From positions 16,954,245-17,018,244 of the forward strand of contig QCXZ01000086.1 in assembly GCA_025024175.1 (NCBI GenBank): a stretch of DNA of 64,000 bases, given 5' to 3'. The notes below the pieces were generated by a model. It was not told the origin of the DNA, searched no databases, and saw nothing but the letters and a program-made list of their open reading frames with translations. Positions 18,611 through 29,268 of this stretch are shown here, one piece after another (position 1 is the stretch's first letter; the number at the start of each line of letters is the position of its first letter). The DNA comes from Rhyzopertha dominica (lineage: Eukaryota > Arthropoda > Insecta > Coleoptera > Bostrichidae). The translations under genes and the position numbers were made by a program.

Positions 18611-21436
18611 TTGATTGTAGTAAATATGCGAGTTGCACATTTGAATGTACGTTCATTAACGAATAACTTTCATCTATTTCAAGATTATTTTTCTAATTAT
18701 CAGTGTGAGGTGCTGGCACTTACTGAAACTTGGCTTGGCCCAAATATTTCAGATGATTCTATTTATTTAAACAATTACTCCTTATTTCGCCAAGATCGTA
18801 GATCTGGACGGGGCGGTGGTATATGCATATATGTATGTAGACAGATTAAATTTAGAACTGTCTCTTTGGACTTGCGCTTTGATTCGTTCGAATACTTGGC
18901 ATTATTATTGCAGTTGCCATCAATATCTATTTTACTGTGCTGTGTTTATCGATCCCCATCATTGCAAAATTATAATGTCTTTTTTGAACAATTTGATTCC
19001 CTTCTCTCACATGTTACTCTTTTAGCCGACACTATTATCTTTATAGGAGATATGAACATTAATCTTCTAAATGTTACTTCTTCTACCGTTAAACATTATT
19101 TAAATTTATTGGGAGCCTTTGGTTTGCATCAAGTAGTCGACCAACCGACAAGAGTCTCCTTGCAATCGCTTACTTTAATAGACCATATTATTACATCCAA
19201 TTTGGATGTTGTTCAAGGAGTGTCTGTAAGGTCTGATCACTCTATCTCGGATCATAGTGTTATTTGCTGTGAAATAACTGGTGAAGTTAATAACCTTTGT
19301 AGTGATCCTAGCTTTATTACCTATCGTTCGTATAAAAATTTTGATAGAAAAGGGTTTTTGTCTGATCTGCAGTTCAGCAATCTGGAGACTATATATGACA
19401 TGCCTGATATAGATGATAAGGTACGCATGCTAAATGATAAACTGTTACTGGTATACAATACTCATGTACGTATTGTTGAACGTCGAGTCACGAGACNCAG
19501 AGCACCGTGGCTGACAGATAATCTTAAATTAATGATGAACCTTCGTGATAAGGCGCTTACACGATATAGGCGATCCGGTGTGCGGCACCACTGGGACTAC
19601 TACAAAGTTCTTAGAAATTTAGTAAATAAAACGGTACAATTAGAAAAGAAGGCATACCTACAATATAGGCTGGCTACTGTTGCCAAAACTAAATTGTTCA
19701 CTGAACTGAAGAATATGGGGGTCACTTTTAAAAACACCAAATATACCATACCAGAGCACTTAAACTCGGTAACAGATTACAATAAATTTCTTTTGAACTT
19801 ACCTCTGGGGGACTTTGTTCCAGACCAACAGTTAATAAACAGTTATATGAACAAAACACTGATTAATACAAAATTTGAATTTACGTTTACTAACGAATAC
19901 GAAATATCTAAAATCATAACGTCAATTAAAACTAATGCATGTGGTTATGACAGTATAAATATTAATTTATTACTAAACGCTTTGCCTGTCATTCTTCCAT
20001 ATATAACCCATATAATTAATACTTGCATTGGTCTTAATACTGTTCCTAATAGCTGGAAAAAATCCATAGTAGTTCCCATCCCCAAAATTAAAAAACCTTC
20101 TGAGTATAAGGATCTTAGGCCTATTAGCCTGCTACCCATTCTTTCTAAAGTCCTTGAAAAGATTATGGCTTCCCAGTTGTTGACGCATGTTGGTGAGTTT
20201 AAGTTGCTCCCTGGGACTCAGTCTGGCTTCCGAAAGGGATATAGTTGTGAGACTGCACTTTTGAACATTACAGATAATATCCTATCAGCCCTGGACATAG
20301 GAAAAGTTTGTTTTTTGGTACTTTTAGATTATTCTAGAGCTTTTGATACCCTTAACCATTGCTTACTTACGGCCATCTTGCATCATCTAGGCATAGGATC
20401 CGATGCATTAAAATTATTTAAAAGTTATCTGTCGGACAGGGTTCAGATTGTTAAAATTGGTGACGTTTTATCCGAACCATTTGGTGTAACTTGTGGTGTC
20501 CCACAGGGATCTATTCTGGGTCCTATACTTTTTACCTTATATACGTCTGTTCTGGCTCGTGTCATTCGACATGGTGAATGCCATTCTTATGCTGATGACA
20601 CTCAGCTTATTTATTATTCCGATAGAAATACTATTCTGGATACCAGGGAAAAACTTGAGGCGGATCTAAGGAACTTATATCGCGCTTCTATGGACCATTC
20701 TTTGTCGTTGAATCCATCAAAGTCTAAAATTATTGTATTTTGTATGTCTCCTGCCTCCCCTTGGTATACTGAATTAGTTACGAACTTACATGTTAAGGTG
20801 GGCGGTCAGAATTTGGAAATTGTTGGATGTGCCAAAAATTTGGGTTTATTGATCGATAATAGAATGCGTTTTAGTAAGCATGTAAACAATCTTATTAGTA
20901 AGGCATTCTGCAATCTTAGAATTATCTATAATATCCGCCACCTACTAAATTTACAGCAAAAAGTATATCTGTGTGATGTTATGGTCCTTTCTTTGTTTAA
21001 CTTTGCTGATAGTGTCTATGGGCCTTGCTTGGATTATGCCGATTGCAGGAGGATTCAAGTCGTACAAAATTCTTGTTTACGCTTGATTTTTGGGCTAACG
21101 AGAGTACACCATGTTAATCACAAACTCAAGTTAATACCCTGGTTGGATATGAAATCTCGTAGAAAGCTGCATTCTGCGTGTTTATTTCATAAAGTGATCT
21201 TATATAAATCTCCCGCTTATTTACATGAAAAAATTACATTTAGGACAGATGTACACAGTATCAATATACGCAGAAAAGATATTCTCTTGATTCCAATTCA
21301 TAAGCACAGCTTTTTTCGTCGTTCGTTTTCTTATTGTGTGTCCAATATATATAATTCTGTCCCTATAGATTTAAAATCTAAAAGTTTACATTCTTTTAAG
21401 CGTGAATACAGGAAGTTTTTGTTATCCAGCACATAA
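18611..21436 (+). CDS. non-LTR retrotransposon ORF2: endonuclease and reverse transcriptase (941 aa)
   Basis: The N-terminal about 220 residues are an AP-type endonuclease (LNVRSLTNN, LTETWL, FIGDMNINLL, SDHSISDHSVICCEI). The middle is a reverse transcriptase with RPISLLPILSKVLEK, SGFRKGYSCETALL, LLDYSRAFDTLNH, GVPQGSILGPILFTLY and the catalytic YADDTQLIYYS. The C-terminal region carries the usual non-LTR tail. The listed start is MIVVNMRVAHL; the inner Met at 18626 precedes the first conserved motif and may be the real one. One N at 19497. It nicks target DNA and primes cDNA synthesis there. Confidence 0.92.
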   Translation: MIVVNMRVAHLNVRSLTNNFHLFQDYFSNYQCEVLALTETWLGPNISDDSIYLNNYSLFRQDRRSGRGGGICIYVCRQIKFRTVSLDLRFDSFEYLALLLQLPSISILLCCVYRSPSLQNYNVFFEQFDSLLSHVTLLADTIIFIGDMNINLLNVTSSTVKHYLNLLGAFGLHQVVDQPTRVSLQSLTLIDHIITSNLDVVQGVSVRSDHSISDHSVICCEITGEVNNLCSDPSFITYRSYKNFDRKGFLSDLQFSNLETIYDMPDIDDKVRMLNDKLLLVYNTHVRIVERRVTRXRAPWLTDNLKLMMNLRDKALTRYRRSGVRHHWDYYKVLRNLVNKTVQLEKKAYLQYRLATVAKTKLFTELKNMGVTFKNTKYTIPEHLNSVTDYNKFLLNLPLGDFVPDQQLINSYMNKTLINTKFEFTFTNEYEISKIITSIKTNACGYDSININLLLNALPVILPYITHIINTCIGLNTVPNSWKKSIVVPIPKIKKPSEYKDLRPISLLPILSKVLEKIMASQLLTHVGEFKLLPGTQSGFRKGYSCETALLNITDNILSALDIGKVCFLVLLDYSRAFDTLNHCLLTAILHHLGIGSDALKLFKSYLSDRVQIVKIGDVLSEPFGVTCGVPQGSILGPILFTLYTSVLARVIRHGECHSYADDTQLIYYSDRNTILDTREKLEADLRNLYRASMDHSLSLNPSKSKIIVFCMSPASPWYTELVTNLHVKVGGQNLEIVGCAKNLGLLIDNRMRFSKHVNNLISKAFCNLRIIYNIRHLLNLQQKVYLCDVMVLSLFNFADSVYGPCLDYADCRRIQVVQNSCLRLIFGLTRVHHVNHKLKLIPWLDMKSRRKLHSACLFHKVILYKSPAYLHEKITFRTDVHSINIRRKDILLIPIHKHSFFRRSFSYCVSNIYNSVPIDLKSKSLHSFKREYRKFLLSST

Positions 21437-21746
21437 TATTACTGTTTTTTTTTGTGAATGTTAGTTAACAATTTTTTTTCTCCGAAATTCGGCCAGATTT
21501 AATTTGCCTTCTAAATAAAAATAAATTTTTTGTTATTTTTTTTTGTTTTACCCATATTTATAAGCTAATAAGGCTTTTATTTTGTTTGTTTCTTTTTTTT
21601 TCTTCGCTCTCGGTTAAGTGGAAGAACAGCTGCCATTTTCGTTTAAGTGGCCGCTGAACTTCGCCGTTTCGCAAGTGTTAGCACCAATGCAATTGTATAT
21701 TTATGCTTAAAATTATTAATATTGTAAAAGCTTGCGAATAAAGACG

Positions 21747-21749
<3 letters not shown>

Positions 21750-21785
<36 letters not shown>

Positions 21786-21788
21786 TAT
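21750..21788. repeat. (TTA)n then (TA)n tail microsatellite
   Basis: The ATT/TTA repeats are the 3' tail of the CR1-type element; they pass directly into TA repeats and then the next Penelope terminus. Confidence 0.9.
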
Positions 21789-21850
21789 GATAAACTAGGT
21801 TTCCGGGATCTGCTCCGCGTTGTCAAATGTTGATCCTCCACTGGACCGTT

Positions 21851-21898
21851 GAACTGACGACGTTTCGGCACGGTCTCACGTGCCATCTTCAGGTCTTC
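21851..21898 (-). ncRNA. hammerhead-ribozyme-like core, family 1, element terminus
   Basis: Same core as at 16921-16967 (minus strand CUGAAGA, GGCAC/GUGCC, GAAAC-GUC), placed just 3' of the Penelope reading frame. This ties the motif to the element. Confidence 0.6.
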
Positions 21899-21956
21899 TC
21901 TGCTGCTGCTGCCGCTGCTGCTGCTGTTCTGCTCCGCGTTACATGGCTACNACTGA

Positions 21957-23145
21957 CATCCGGTGCTGCTGCTGCTGGTATATATACCCGNCGGGTGCCA
22001 GGCNTCGTCGCGCTTGGTTGGCTTCCTGCTTGACTGGNTATTGGACGGTTGGTGGNTGTTGTTGTCCGTGTCCTTGTTTTTGTATTGAGGGCTGGTTTCC
22101 AGGTCGGTGGTAATCTTTGTGTATCATCTCTTGTATTCAAGCTGTGTGGTCTCCTTTCAATCTCTATGGCTTCTCTGATGATACGTTTAGTTTTGTGTTC
22201 GATGCTCGCTATAACTTTGGTGTTATCGAAGTCTATTCGATGCGAAGTACTTCTCACGTGTTCTGCTAAAGATGACGATGTTTCCATTTTCCTGACAGCA
22301 TTTTGGTGTTCTTCGCGTCGTACGTTGATTCTCCTGTTGGTTTGTCCTACGTAGCTGCCTTCACAATCTTTACATGGGATTTCGTAGACTCCTTGTGCTT
22401 CTAGTTCGATCTTCGTCTTCGCATTCGGAAGCATCTGGCTTATCTTCCTCGATGTGGTGAACGTGGTCGCAATGTTGTGCTTCTTCAGGACTCTGCTGAC
22501 TCTCTCTGTAGTTCCTTTGATATATGGTAGGTGAGCTTTGGCTACAGGTTTGGTTTCCTCTTCTGCTGGATCCCTCTGTCGACGTGGTCGTAGCGCCTTT
22601 TTGATGTCATCTCTGGTGAATCCGTTCTGCTGTAGTGTTGTTTTGGTCCTCTTAATTTCTGTAGGTCTGCTTTCTATATCCGTTAAGCGTTCCGATCTGG
22701 CGACTAGAGTCTTGATTACTGACTGCAGTTGGGCTGGATGATGATGCGATTGAGCGTTCAGGTACCGGTTCGTGTGTGTAGGTTTTCGGTACACTGTATA
22801 CCTTAACTTGTCCTTCTTCTTGGTTATTAGGACGTCCAGGAATGGTAGCTGGTTATTGTTTTCAATCTCCATCGTAAAAGTTATGTTGTTGTGGATACTA
22901 TTCAGGTGGTCCATGAATTCCTTGAGTTTCTCCTCTCCATGGCTCCAGATAACGAAGGTGTCGTCCACGTAGCGTAACCATAATCTTGGTTTCCAGGGTG
23001 CTGTTCTGATTGCTCTCTCCTCCAGGTCTTGCATGAACAAGTTCGATATTATCGGCGATAGCGGTGAACCCATCGGTGCTCCCTCGACTTGTTTGTATTG
23101 TATATAGCTACAAGGACCAAAAATACAAACAAGTCGTAGGAGCCC
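21957..23145 (-). pseudogene. Penelope-like RT and GIY-YIG endonuclease (N-terminally truncated)
   Basis: Begins inside the RT at [19 protein letters not shown], followed by the catalytic YVDDTFVIW and the thumb region (PFLDVLITKK). A linker then leads to the GIY-YIG nuclease: GVYEIPCKDCEGSYVGQTN with the usual Cys pair, and REEHQ. The open frame continues past the element's coding end into polyalanine from CAG repeats; that tail is not real coding sequence. Several ambiguous bases lie near 21951-22054. Confidence 0.87.
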
Positions 23146-23163
23146 CGCGGAAGCCTGAAGCAA

Positions 23164-23166
<3 letters not shown>

Positions 23167-23254
<88 letters not shown>
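23167..23254. repeat. (TA)n microsatellite
   Basis: TA run of about 88 bases. It cuts the downstream end of the Penelope RT frame that begins at 24095. Confidence 0.97.
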
Positions 23255-23255
23255 C

Positions 23256-24095
23256 AATTGTAAATCTAATATTTTCAGCAAAAGAGCCAAAAATTGTTAA
23301 ACTTTCTTCCATGCCGTCCCTTGGAATCATCAATAACAAGTCGTCCACATATTTTTTGATGATAAATAAGTTATAAGATAGTTTCGGTATGCAGGTATCA
23401 AGTAGATGGTCCATTATGTACTGCGCTAATATTGGACTCAATTTTGAGCTCATGGCACAACCACAAATTTGTTTGTAGTATTTTTCTTGGTAAGTAAAAT
23501 AGTTATTGTCTAATATGAAGGATATTAACTCTAAGAACAACTGTCTTCTTTTATCAGTGGTCAAAGTTTTGAAACATACGAAAAAAGGGTCAATTTTGTA
23601 CCAGTGTTCACACAATACCTTGATAATTAACTGTTTTGAAATGTTTCCAAAAAGGTTTACTACATCCAATGATACTACTTCATGATTTGGAGGAACTTGT
23701 ATGTCCTTTATAGATTCAACAAAATGGAAAATATCTTTTATATAATAGCTGTTATTGGTATCATACGCTTTGGTTAGAATATCACAAAGTAATTTGGATA
23801 AGTTTGTCATTGGACTTTGAATGCTGGAAACTATTGGTCTCAAAGGTACATCAGGTTTGTGGAGCTTAGGGTTCCCATAAATCCTTGGTGTTATTGAATT
23901 GTATATTTTATACAATTTTGCATTTTCCACGTTGAGAAAATTTATTTTTTCTAACTTACTTATATAAGAATTTGCTTTGGTTTGTATAGTCCGAGTCGGA
24001 TCGCTTTTCAGTTCTTTAAAGTACTTTCTATCTAATAAAATATCCATCATCTTTCGATGGTACTGCTCTCTATCCAAAACAACTGTTGTTGTCAC
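23256..24095 (-). pseudogene. Penelope-like reverse transcriptase, family 2 fragment
   Basis: Minus-strand RT with IYGNPKLHKPDVPLRPIVSS, VVSLDVVNLFGNIS, GCAMSSKLSPILAQY and catalytic YVDDLLLMIP. It ends in the (TA)n tract before any endonuclease. Its sequence differs from both the family-1 element at 21957 and the one at 33914, so at least three Penelope lineages are present. The GIY-YIG part found next to it on the opposite strand may be the missing half. Confidence 0.85.
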
Positions 24096-24490
24096 AAGTT
24101 AATAAAATACTGTTTTCAACTCCAAATAACCAAATTGAAGTTACAAATATAAGAGGACTTAATGAATGTGAAGATATTGAAGAAAATCTCAGAATAATAG
24201 ACCACGATTCAGGAATGAATGAATTACAGAAATTTGGGTCTCTTCCTAATATAACAGGACTTACAACAAAATTAATAAAAAGTTTTTATTCAGAAAATGT
24301 TAGAATTGCAATTAAAAATGTTAAAACAGGATATAATTTATTTAGTAAACTAAAAGCAAAAACTCTAAAGAATTTTGTCAGATGTTTATTCATTAAAATG
24401 TGAAACTTGTGATAACATATATGTAGGGCAAACATCCCATTGGTTGAAAAACAGAATATCTCTACACAAGAGTGATGTTAATAATAAAAG
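24096..24490 (+). pseudogene. Penelope-like GIY-YIG endonuclease fragment
   Basis: Plus strand. The pre-nuclease region (YNLFSKLKAK...) and the GIY-YIG core VYSLKCETCDNIYVGQTS, WLKNRISLHKSD lie in two frames separated by a shift near 24380. It starts where the minus-strand RT begins, so the two pieces point away from each other. This is consistent with an inverted rearrangement of one element. Confidence 0.8.
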
Positions 24491-24891
24491 CTTGGCAATT
24501 CTCCGAGAAGCCATCCACGACACACGCCGATCGCTAGATAACGTCAACAGAAAGCTACTTCAACAACATCTGAAGCTGAGAAACATCCAACCACTCGATG
24601 CCAAGGAACTAGTGCAAACATGTATATCCCTAAGTGAATACGTGTTGCTTGGCGGTTCGTGAATTTTGTGAAAAACCTGGTAAATACGAACATTTATTTC
24701 CTGAAACTGGTGCGATCTAAAGTATAAAGCTACACTTCTACGTCATGTGTCATCGTTTCCTTATACACATACTGTAAGGCGCTCATAATAATAATAATGG
24801 TTTTAACGCAAAGCCAACTGTGCGATATAAGAAGTGTCGTTGATTATTCAATAAAAAACTTGCTTGATGATAAAGCATAGTCCAAGAGGAA
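24491..24891. other. spacer with a short unrecognised reading frame
   Basis: The frame continues to 24662 with an amphipathic stretch (ILREAIHDTRRSLDNVNRKL) that does not look like Penelope. It could be a captured exon, but I do not recognise it. A short (AAT)n lies at about 24788. Confidence 0.3.
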
Positions 24892-25125
24892 TTGAAAACA
24901 ACTTTTTCTGTAATTAATAAAACAGTATCAGACCTTCAGGGACGTGTCAGTGTACTAGAAAATAAAAACCGATCGTNAACTGACCAAAATNCGAAATTGG
25001 CTACGGAAGTAGANCGAATGGAGCACATGGAGAACATTGATGATGTAGTNCTTGATGTCTTTAATAATAAGCTAAATCTTAATTTCGCGAAAAATAATAT
25101 TNATCGAGCACATAGAATTGGTAAA
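24892..25125 (+). pseudogene. non-LTR retrotransposon ORF1 fragment
   Basis: The coiled-coil-like start (VSDLQGRVSVLENKN) and the stretch VFNNKLNLNFAKNNI, RAHRIGK resemble the ORF1 at 17670-18398 (MFQSKLNVSLQPHDMDRCHRVGK) but are diverged. Several ambiguous bases. Fused at about 25126 to unrelated RING sequence. Confidence 0.6.
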
Positions 25126-25480
25126 TTATCTTATTGTTGCAGATTTCGTGAGGAATGTATAAAACAATGGTTCCTACGCAAAACGCAGTGCCCTATATGC
25201 CGAGCAAATTTGTGGTGTACAGAAGATCCGTTGCATGAAGCATTCGAGCAGATGCTGACAAACTGCGAACACCGTGTATGAGGATGCTACCGTAACTGCA
25301 CCTGTACCAGACTTTCTCGTTGAGCGTGAAACGACCTTAAGCGACCTGGAACGTGAAAATATGGTGCCACGCGACATGAGAGAAGTGAGCGCCATATGCG
25401 TACTGTCCAATACAGTCAAGTATATGATAGCGAGGAAGGAACTACTTCGGGCTCTAGTAGTGGTGAGTTTGATAAAATGA
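25126..25480 (+). pseudogene. RING-finger E3 ligase gene fragment, copy 1
   Basis: An acceptor-like ttgttgcag at 25132-25140 precedes an exon reading FREECIKQWFLRKTQCPICR, the C-terminal half of a C3HC4 RING finger. It continues DPLHEAFEQML. After a frame break it continues VPDFLVERETTLSDLEREN. Only half the RING is present; the first Cys pairs are missing. A second, shorter copy of the downstream part lies at 26883-27069. The parent gene is not identifiable beyond an RNF8-like RING ending. Confidence 0.55.
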
Positions 25481-26882
25481 TGCTATAAACATGATTTTAC
25501 ATTAGTGCTGCCAGTTGGTTTCGAAACCGGAACGGCCGTAATGCCAAGGAAACGCAATTTGTCGTTCTTTGAACCCGGAATCGTAACCACAAAATTTGAA
25601 CCACGTTTTTAGAATCGTGTAAGCATGGAATTTTCAAGAATAGTTAAAGCAAGTCAAAAAATATTAATGTTAGGTAGTATAGATAAAAGAAAATATTGCT
25701 TAGCAATGTAGGCGAACATTTTCTATTGATTGTCAGTAAAAACAAAAAAAACATAATAATAATAATAATAATTATAATAATGTCTATTATCCATGTGTAA
25801 AGAAAAGCAAAAATTACAAAAAATAATTGAAATTAATTATGATTGTAGTTTATAAGTCTACAGTAAAAATTAGCATTACGAAAACAAACTCTAAGAAAAA
25901 CTGAAGTAACTTTAAACTAAGCTTAAAGACTATAAGAAGTGCAATACTGAAAAACATTTTCTAAAATATGTATTTATGAATTTTTTTAGACTTTCCATGA
26001 TTATTTCAAGGTTTGACACTGAATAGCAAATAGCCAAACTTACAAATTATAATATTATGTGACAGTGTTCATTAAACTGTGGTAAATAACAAAGGCAAAG
26101 AACACATATACATATACAGGGATTCTATAAATGATNCGTGCATCCAGGCGCTTATGGAAATTATCCATTAAATCAGTTTGCCGCCTCTCACAAAAGTGAA
26201 CACAACTATTACTTTGTCGGATACTTGTCATCACCGATTGTCGAATTGTTTGATATATTTTGTTATGAGAAAATGCATGGCAGTGTGTATTTTTGACGTA
26301 CACCATGGCGTTTTGTGGAATAGTTAACTGTAATATTGCAGAAAGTTCAGTTTCGTAGAACTTTTAGGTTATGTATCACAGTTGTGACTACAGTAATTCT
26401 TCCGTAATCGTAAAATTCAGTTAGTTTAAGTTTGAGAATGACTGTATACGCTTTCAAGTTTGTGACCACAACAAAAGGCAGTTATGACGGACGTAGTTGT
26501 GTATGTTGTGTGGCTTAGTACATGCAAATTATTGTTATTACTTACATTACAAAGTAAAATATAACCCTAAATTGTTGGAAAAACAAAACACATACCATAT
26601 CGGCATATTCAGCGTGTGTAAGCACGCTAAGCATGATTGACTGTAAACCGGAATCTGAAAATTTTTTACTTAATTGTGACAGTAATTTGCCATAGGCTTG
26701 TTGATGTGATTCGAATATCCCGTTTCTGTTTAAGCATGTTTGAATAAAATGTCGTTTAACTCAAAAACAGTTAATCTTATCGACATACAAGAAAAGTAAA
26801 TTTTTGTGCAAGAATGACAAATTTAAAAAATTAAGTCAAAACCATGAAACCTCTAAGGGATGAAAAGTTATTATATTACCCT
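25481..26882. other. 1.4 kb without recognisable genes
   Basis: AT-rich. Contains a short (AAT)n at about 25757 and one ambiguous base at 26137. Short ORFs look random. No inverted repeats or coding homology noticed. Confidence 0.5.
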
Positions 26883-27384
26883 ATATGTGCCCTATATACC
26901 GAGCAAATTTGTGATGTACAGACGATCTCCGTTGCATGAAGCATTCGAGCAGATGCTGGCTGAACAAACTGCGAACATCGAATATGAAGATGTTACCGTA
27001 ACTGTACCTGTACCAGAGCTTCTCGTCGAACGTGAAATGACCTTAAGCGACCTGGAACGTGAAAATATGGAAGTAATAGATTATTATTCTAGATACCAAG
27101 AAATGAAATTTTTGGAAACTACCACATCCTCGGTAATAATAGAACGGTTGGCAGAAGTATTTTCGCGACTTAGGTATCCTCGAAGCATAAGGGCCGATAA
27201 CGACAGACAATTTCTGAGCACCGAATTTAAACAGTTCTGTAACAACAATAGCATTAAATTGATCCAAACGCCACCCTATCGGCCTCAAGCGAATGGCGAG
27301 GTGGAGAATATGAACAAAACGATCCAGGAACGTTTAAAAATTACCCATGCTAGTGGTCGCGATTACCAAACGGAAATGTACTAA
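26883..27384 (+). pseudogene. RING-gene fragment fused in frame to a Ty3/gypsy integrase
   Basis: The first part repeats the 25190-25370 sequence (PLHEAFEQMLAEQTANIEYE, VPVPELLVEREMTLSDLEREN). Directly after ENM the frame passes into an integrase core: VIDYYSRYQEMKF, RSIRADNDRQFLSTEFKQF, PPYRPQANGEVENMNK. The second catalytic Asp (ADN) and the Glu (GEVEN) are present; the first sits in VIDYYS-type context only, so the N-terminal half is missing. The 174-codon frame is open across the junction. Confidence 0.75.
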
Positions 27385-27690
27385 GAAGCTAAGGACAGTG
27401 ATATCATCAACAAACAAAATAGAAAAGAATGAGAGGACAAACGCAGAGGATCAAAATTTGATAACATACAGCTTGGGGACAAAGTTCCACCACAAATTAT
27501 AAATGCCTCAGATAAACTGGATGCTAGTTTTGAAAATGAAGAATACGAAGTTATTGGCGGGACAGGAATGAGGTAACGATAAGAAAAGATGAGAAGATCT
27601 TCAAATCACACATTACGCACTGAAAGAAGATACCCGAAAGTTCAAACAGCGATGTTTTGGAATCAACCATGCCTACTTCGTGACCCGACG
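27385..27690 (+). pseudogene. Ty3/gypsy integrase C-terminal remnant
   Basis: Out-of-frame continuation of the integrase: pieces read GDKVPPQIINASDKLDASFE and EEYEVIG...RKDEKIFK, typical of the post-catalytic domain of K02A2.6-like integrases. Interrupted by stops. Confidence 0.6.
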
Positions 27691-27795
27691 GACCAGCCAA
27701 CGAGGTCGACGCAACTCCTTCACCAGTGCCGATCCAGGATGAGGTGAGGATATGGTCGGGGCCGAAGGTGACACCGCTACAAGAAAGGGAGGGAT

Positions 27796-27970
27796 TGTGG
27801 AGACCGGTGACCGGTGATGGCTAACGTCCAGGGTGGAGGAGAACAGAAGCAGGCAAGCGAACGAGATACGAGCGAAGACGGCGGCGAATGTGACATTCAT
27901 TGTCACTGTTAATATAGAAGCGTTGATAAATAAAGTTGTTTTGGTTTTGAGCGAATTTGTTATTTATTAC
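27796..27970 (+). repeat. probable LTR of a Ty3/gypsy element
   Basis: A purine-rich tract (aagaaagggaggga) precedes TGTGGAGACC, and ATAAATAAAG lies near the far end. This is the order polypurine tract, 3' LTR, poly(A) signal expected downstream of the integrase. The right boundary is approximate. Confidence 0.5.
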
Positions 27971-27984
27971 CCTTGATACTTGGC

Positions 27985-28300
27985 GTAGCACACCTGAAAT
28001 AAGTTTACCAAAATTCAGTGGCCCATATATGGAGTGGTTACCTTTTTGTGATGCTTTCAACAGTTTAATCCAGGAAAATAAGAATTTGAATAATGAATAA
28101 TTGCCGGAAATTTCATTACCTGAAATCTAGTCTAAAAGAAAGAGCTAGTCGCAGTATTGATTTCTTGACGATTTCGGATGCTAATCATACGTCAGCGTGG
28201 TCTTTATTACAAAAAAGAGATAGAAACGAACGCCTAATCAATCAAAGTAATGTGTAAGCGATGATGAATTACTCCTGAAATGAGTAAAGATTCACTCGAC
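27985..28300 (+). pseudogene. BEL/Pao-type gag fragment (degraded)
   Basis: Reads ISLPKFSGPYMEWLPFCDAF then LIQENKNLNN, the conserved start of the Pao-type gag (K-F-x-G-x-x-x-x-W-x-x-F-x-D-x-F). Several stops and shifts follow. No LTR of its own is seen. Confidence 0.6.
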
Positions 28301-29268
28301 GCGTTGCGTATACTAATCGATGATATTATAGCAATTATTCAAGCATTATAGTACTAAATATACCTTTAGATTCTTGTAATGCATTCGGGAACGCTATAAA
28401 ATATACTAAATTGGATTGCAACACCAAACGCGAACTATCGTATTGACCGAACTTAATACTGGGCGCTATCACACATTCCTGATGCCAGCTAATTTGAAAC
28501 AAAAATTTCCCCATGCAGTGACGATTNCAACGACCACCCTGGAGAGCTACGTATTATCGACGCCCATATAAAGGCCTGCAACCGAAATTTACAATCTCTT
28601 GATGACGAATCTAAATGGCTGTTCGTACTTAGGGGTGGTAAGGAGAGGCAAACAGTGATACACCTAAAACAGTGATGGGTGCGTAGAAGTTGGTTACGCC
28701 ACTATCTACGCATAAACTATGTAATATTTTAGTTTGAAAGTTTACTATGGAAAGCATAAATGGACAAATTAAGCTTTTTAATGGTGCTCGTTATCGGTAC
28801 TGGTCAAAACGCTTGCAGTGTCAATATTATTTTGTATTTTATTATTTTAATTCCTTGATAACTAAACGAAATACTACTTTAGCCAGAGAAATGACGAATC
28901 AACAATAACTTGTTTGGGCATATGTTAATTAAGGCCAGTTTACTATCGGCTTACATTTCAGAGGGTGTTCGTGTTGAAACTATCGTATTCCAATTTCGTT
29001 TCCCTAGATATATAAACTGTAAACCCTAGATATATAAACTCTTCAAATGAGCGTTCACATTTTATATTGAAACAAGTTACGAAATCAAAAATTAAGTCAA
29101 ATTGTATAGTCTATAATTATTATTGTACCATACGTAGCAACTAAAGCACAAATTTATTTAAATTACAATAAATTCGTTATACGCAAATTTAAAATAGTCG
29201 ATGACGACTTTCCTATTTCCAGTTGATGGTATTTTAGGCAGACTTCCTAATCTATTATAAATTTATTA
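28301..29268. other. about 970 bases without recognisable genes
   Basis: Short coding-like stretch around 28460-28580 (GRYHTFLMPANLKQKFPHAV) that I do not recognise. Otherwise AT-rich spacer. Confidence 0.4.

Larger units (their letters stand above)
17613..21770 (+). mobile_element. CR1/Jockey-superfamily non-LTR retrotransposon, nearly complete
   Basis: Two ORFs in order (ORF1 17670-18398, ORF2 18611-21436), a 3' UTR with AATAAA at 21738, and a (TTA)n tail of the kind used by CR1/L2-type elements. It starts just after a (TA)n tract at 17580-17612. Both ORFs are open apart from one ambiguous base, so this may be a recent or even active copy. A 5'-truncated sister copy lies at 58579-61162 on the minus strand. 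Confidence 0.88.
21793..23145 (-). mobile_element. Penelope-like element, family 1, 5'-truncated
   Basis: The minus-strand ORF (reverse transcriptase C-terminal half plus GIY-YIG endonuclease) is followed by a terminus identical in layout to the palindrome at 16856-17219. The 5' part of the RT is missing. At 23100-23145 the sequence folds back: a short plus-strand stretch reads YKQVVGAP, mirroring the minus-strand YKQVEGAP, so two fragments meet head to head. Then comes the tail gcggaagcctgaagcaaaaca and (TA)n. Confidence 0.88.

Noticed and set aside
21827..22113. Ala- or Cys-rich ORFs near the (CTG)n tract
   Set aside because: Triplet-repeat translation in a Penelope terminus.
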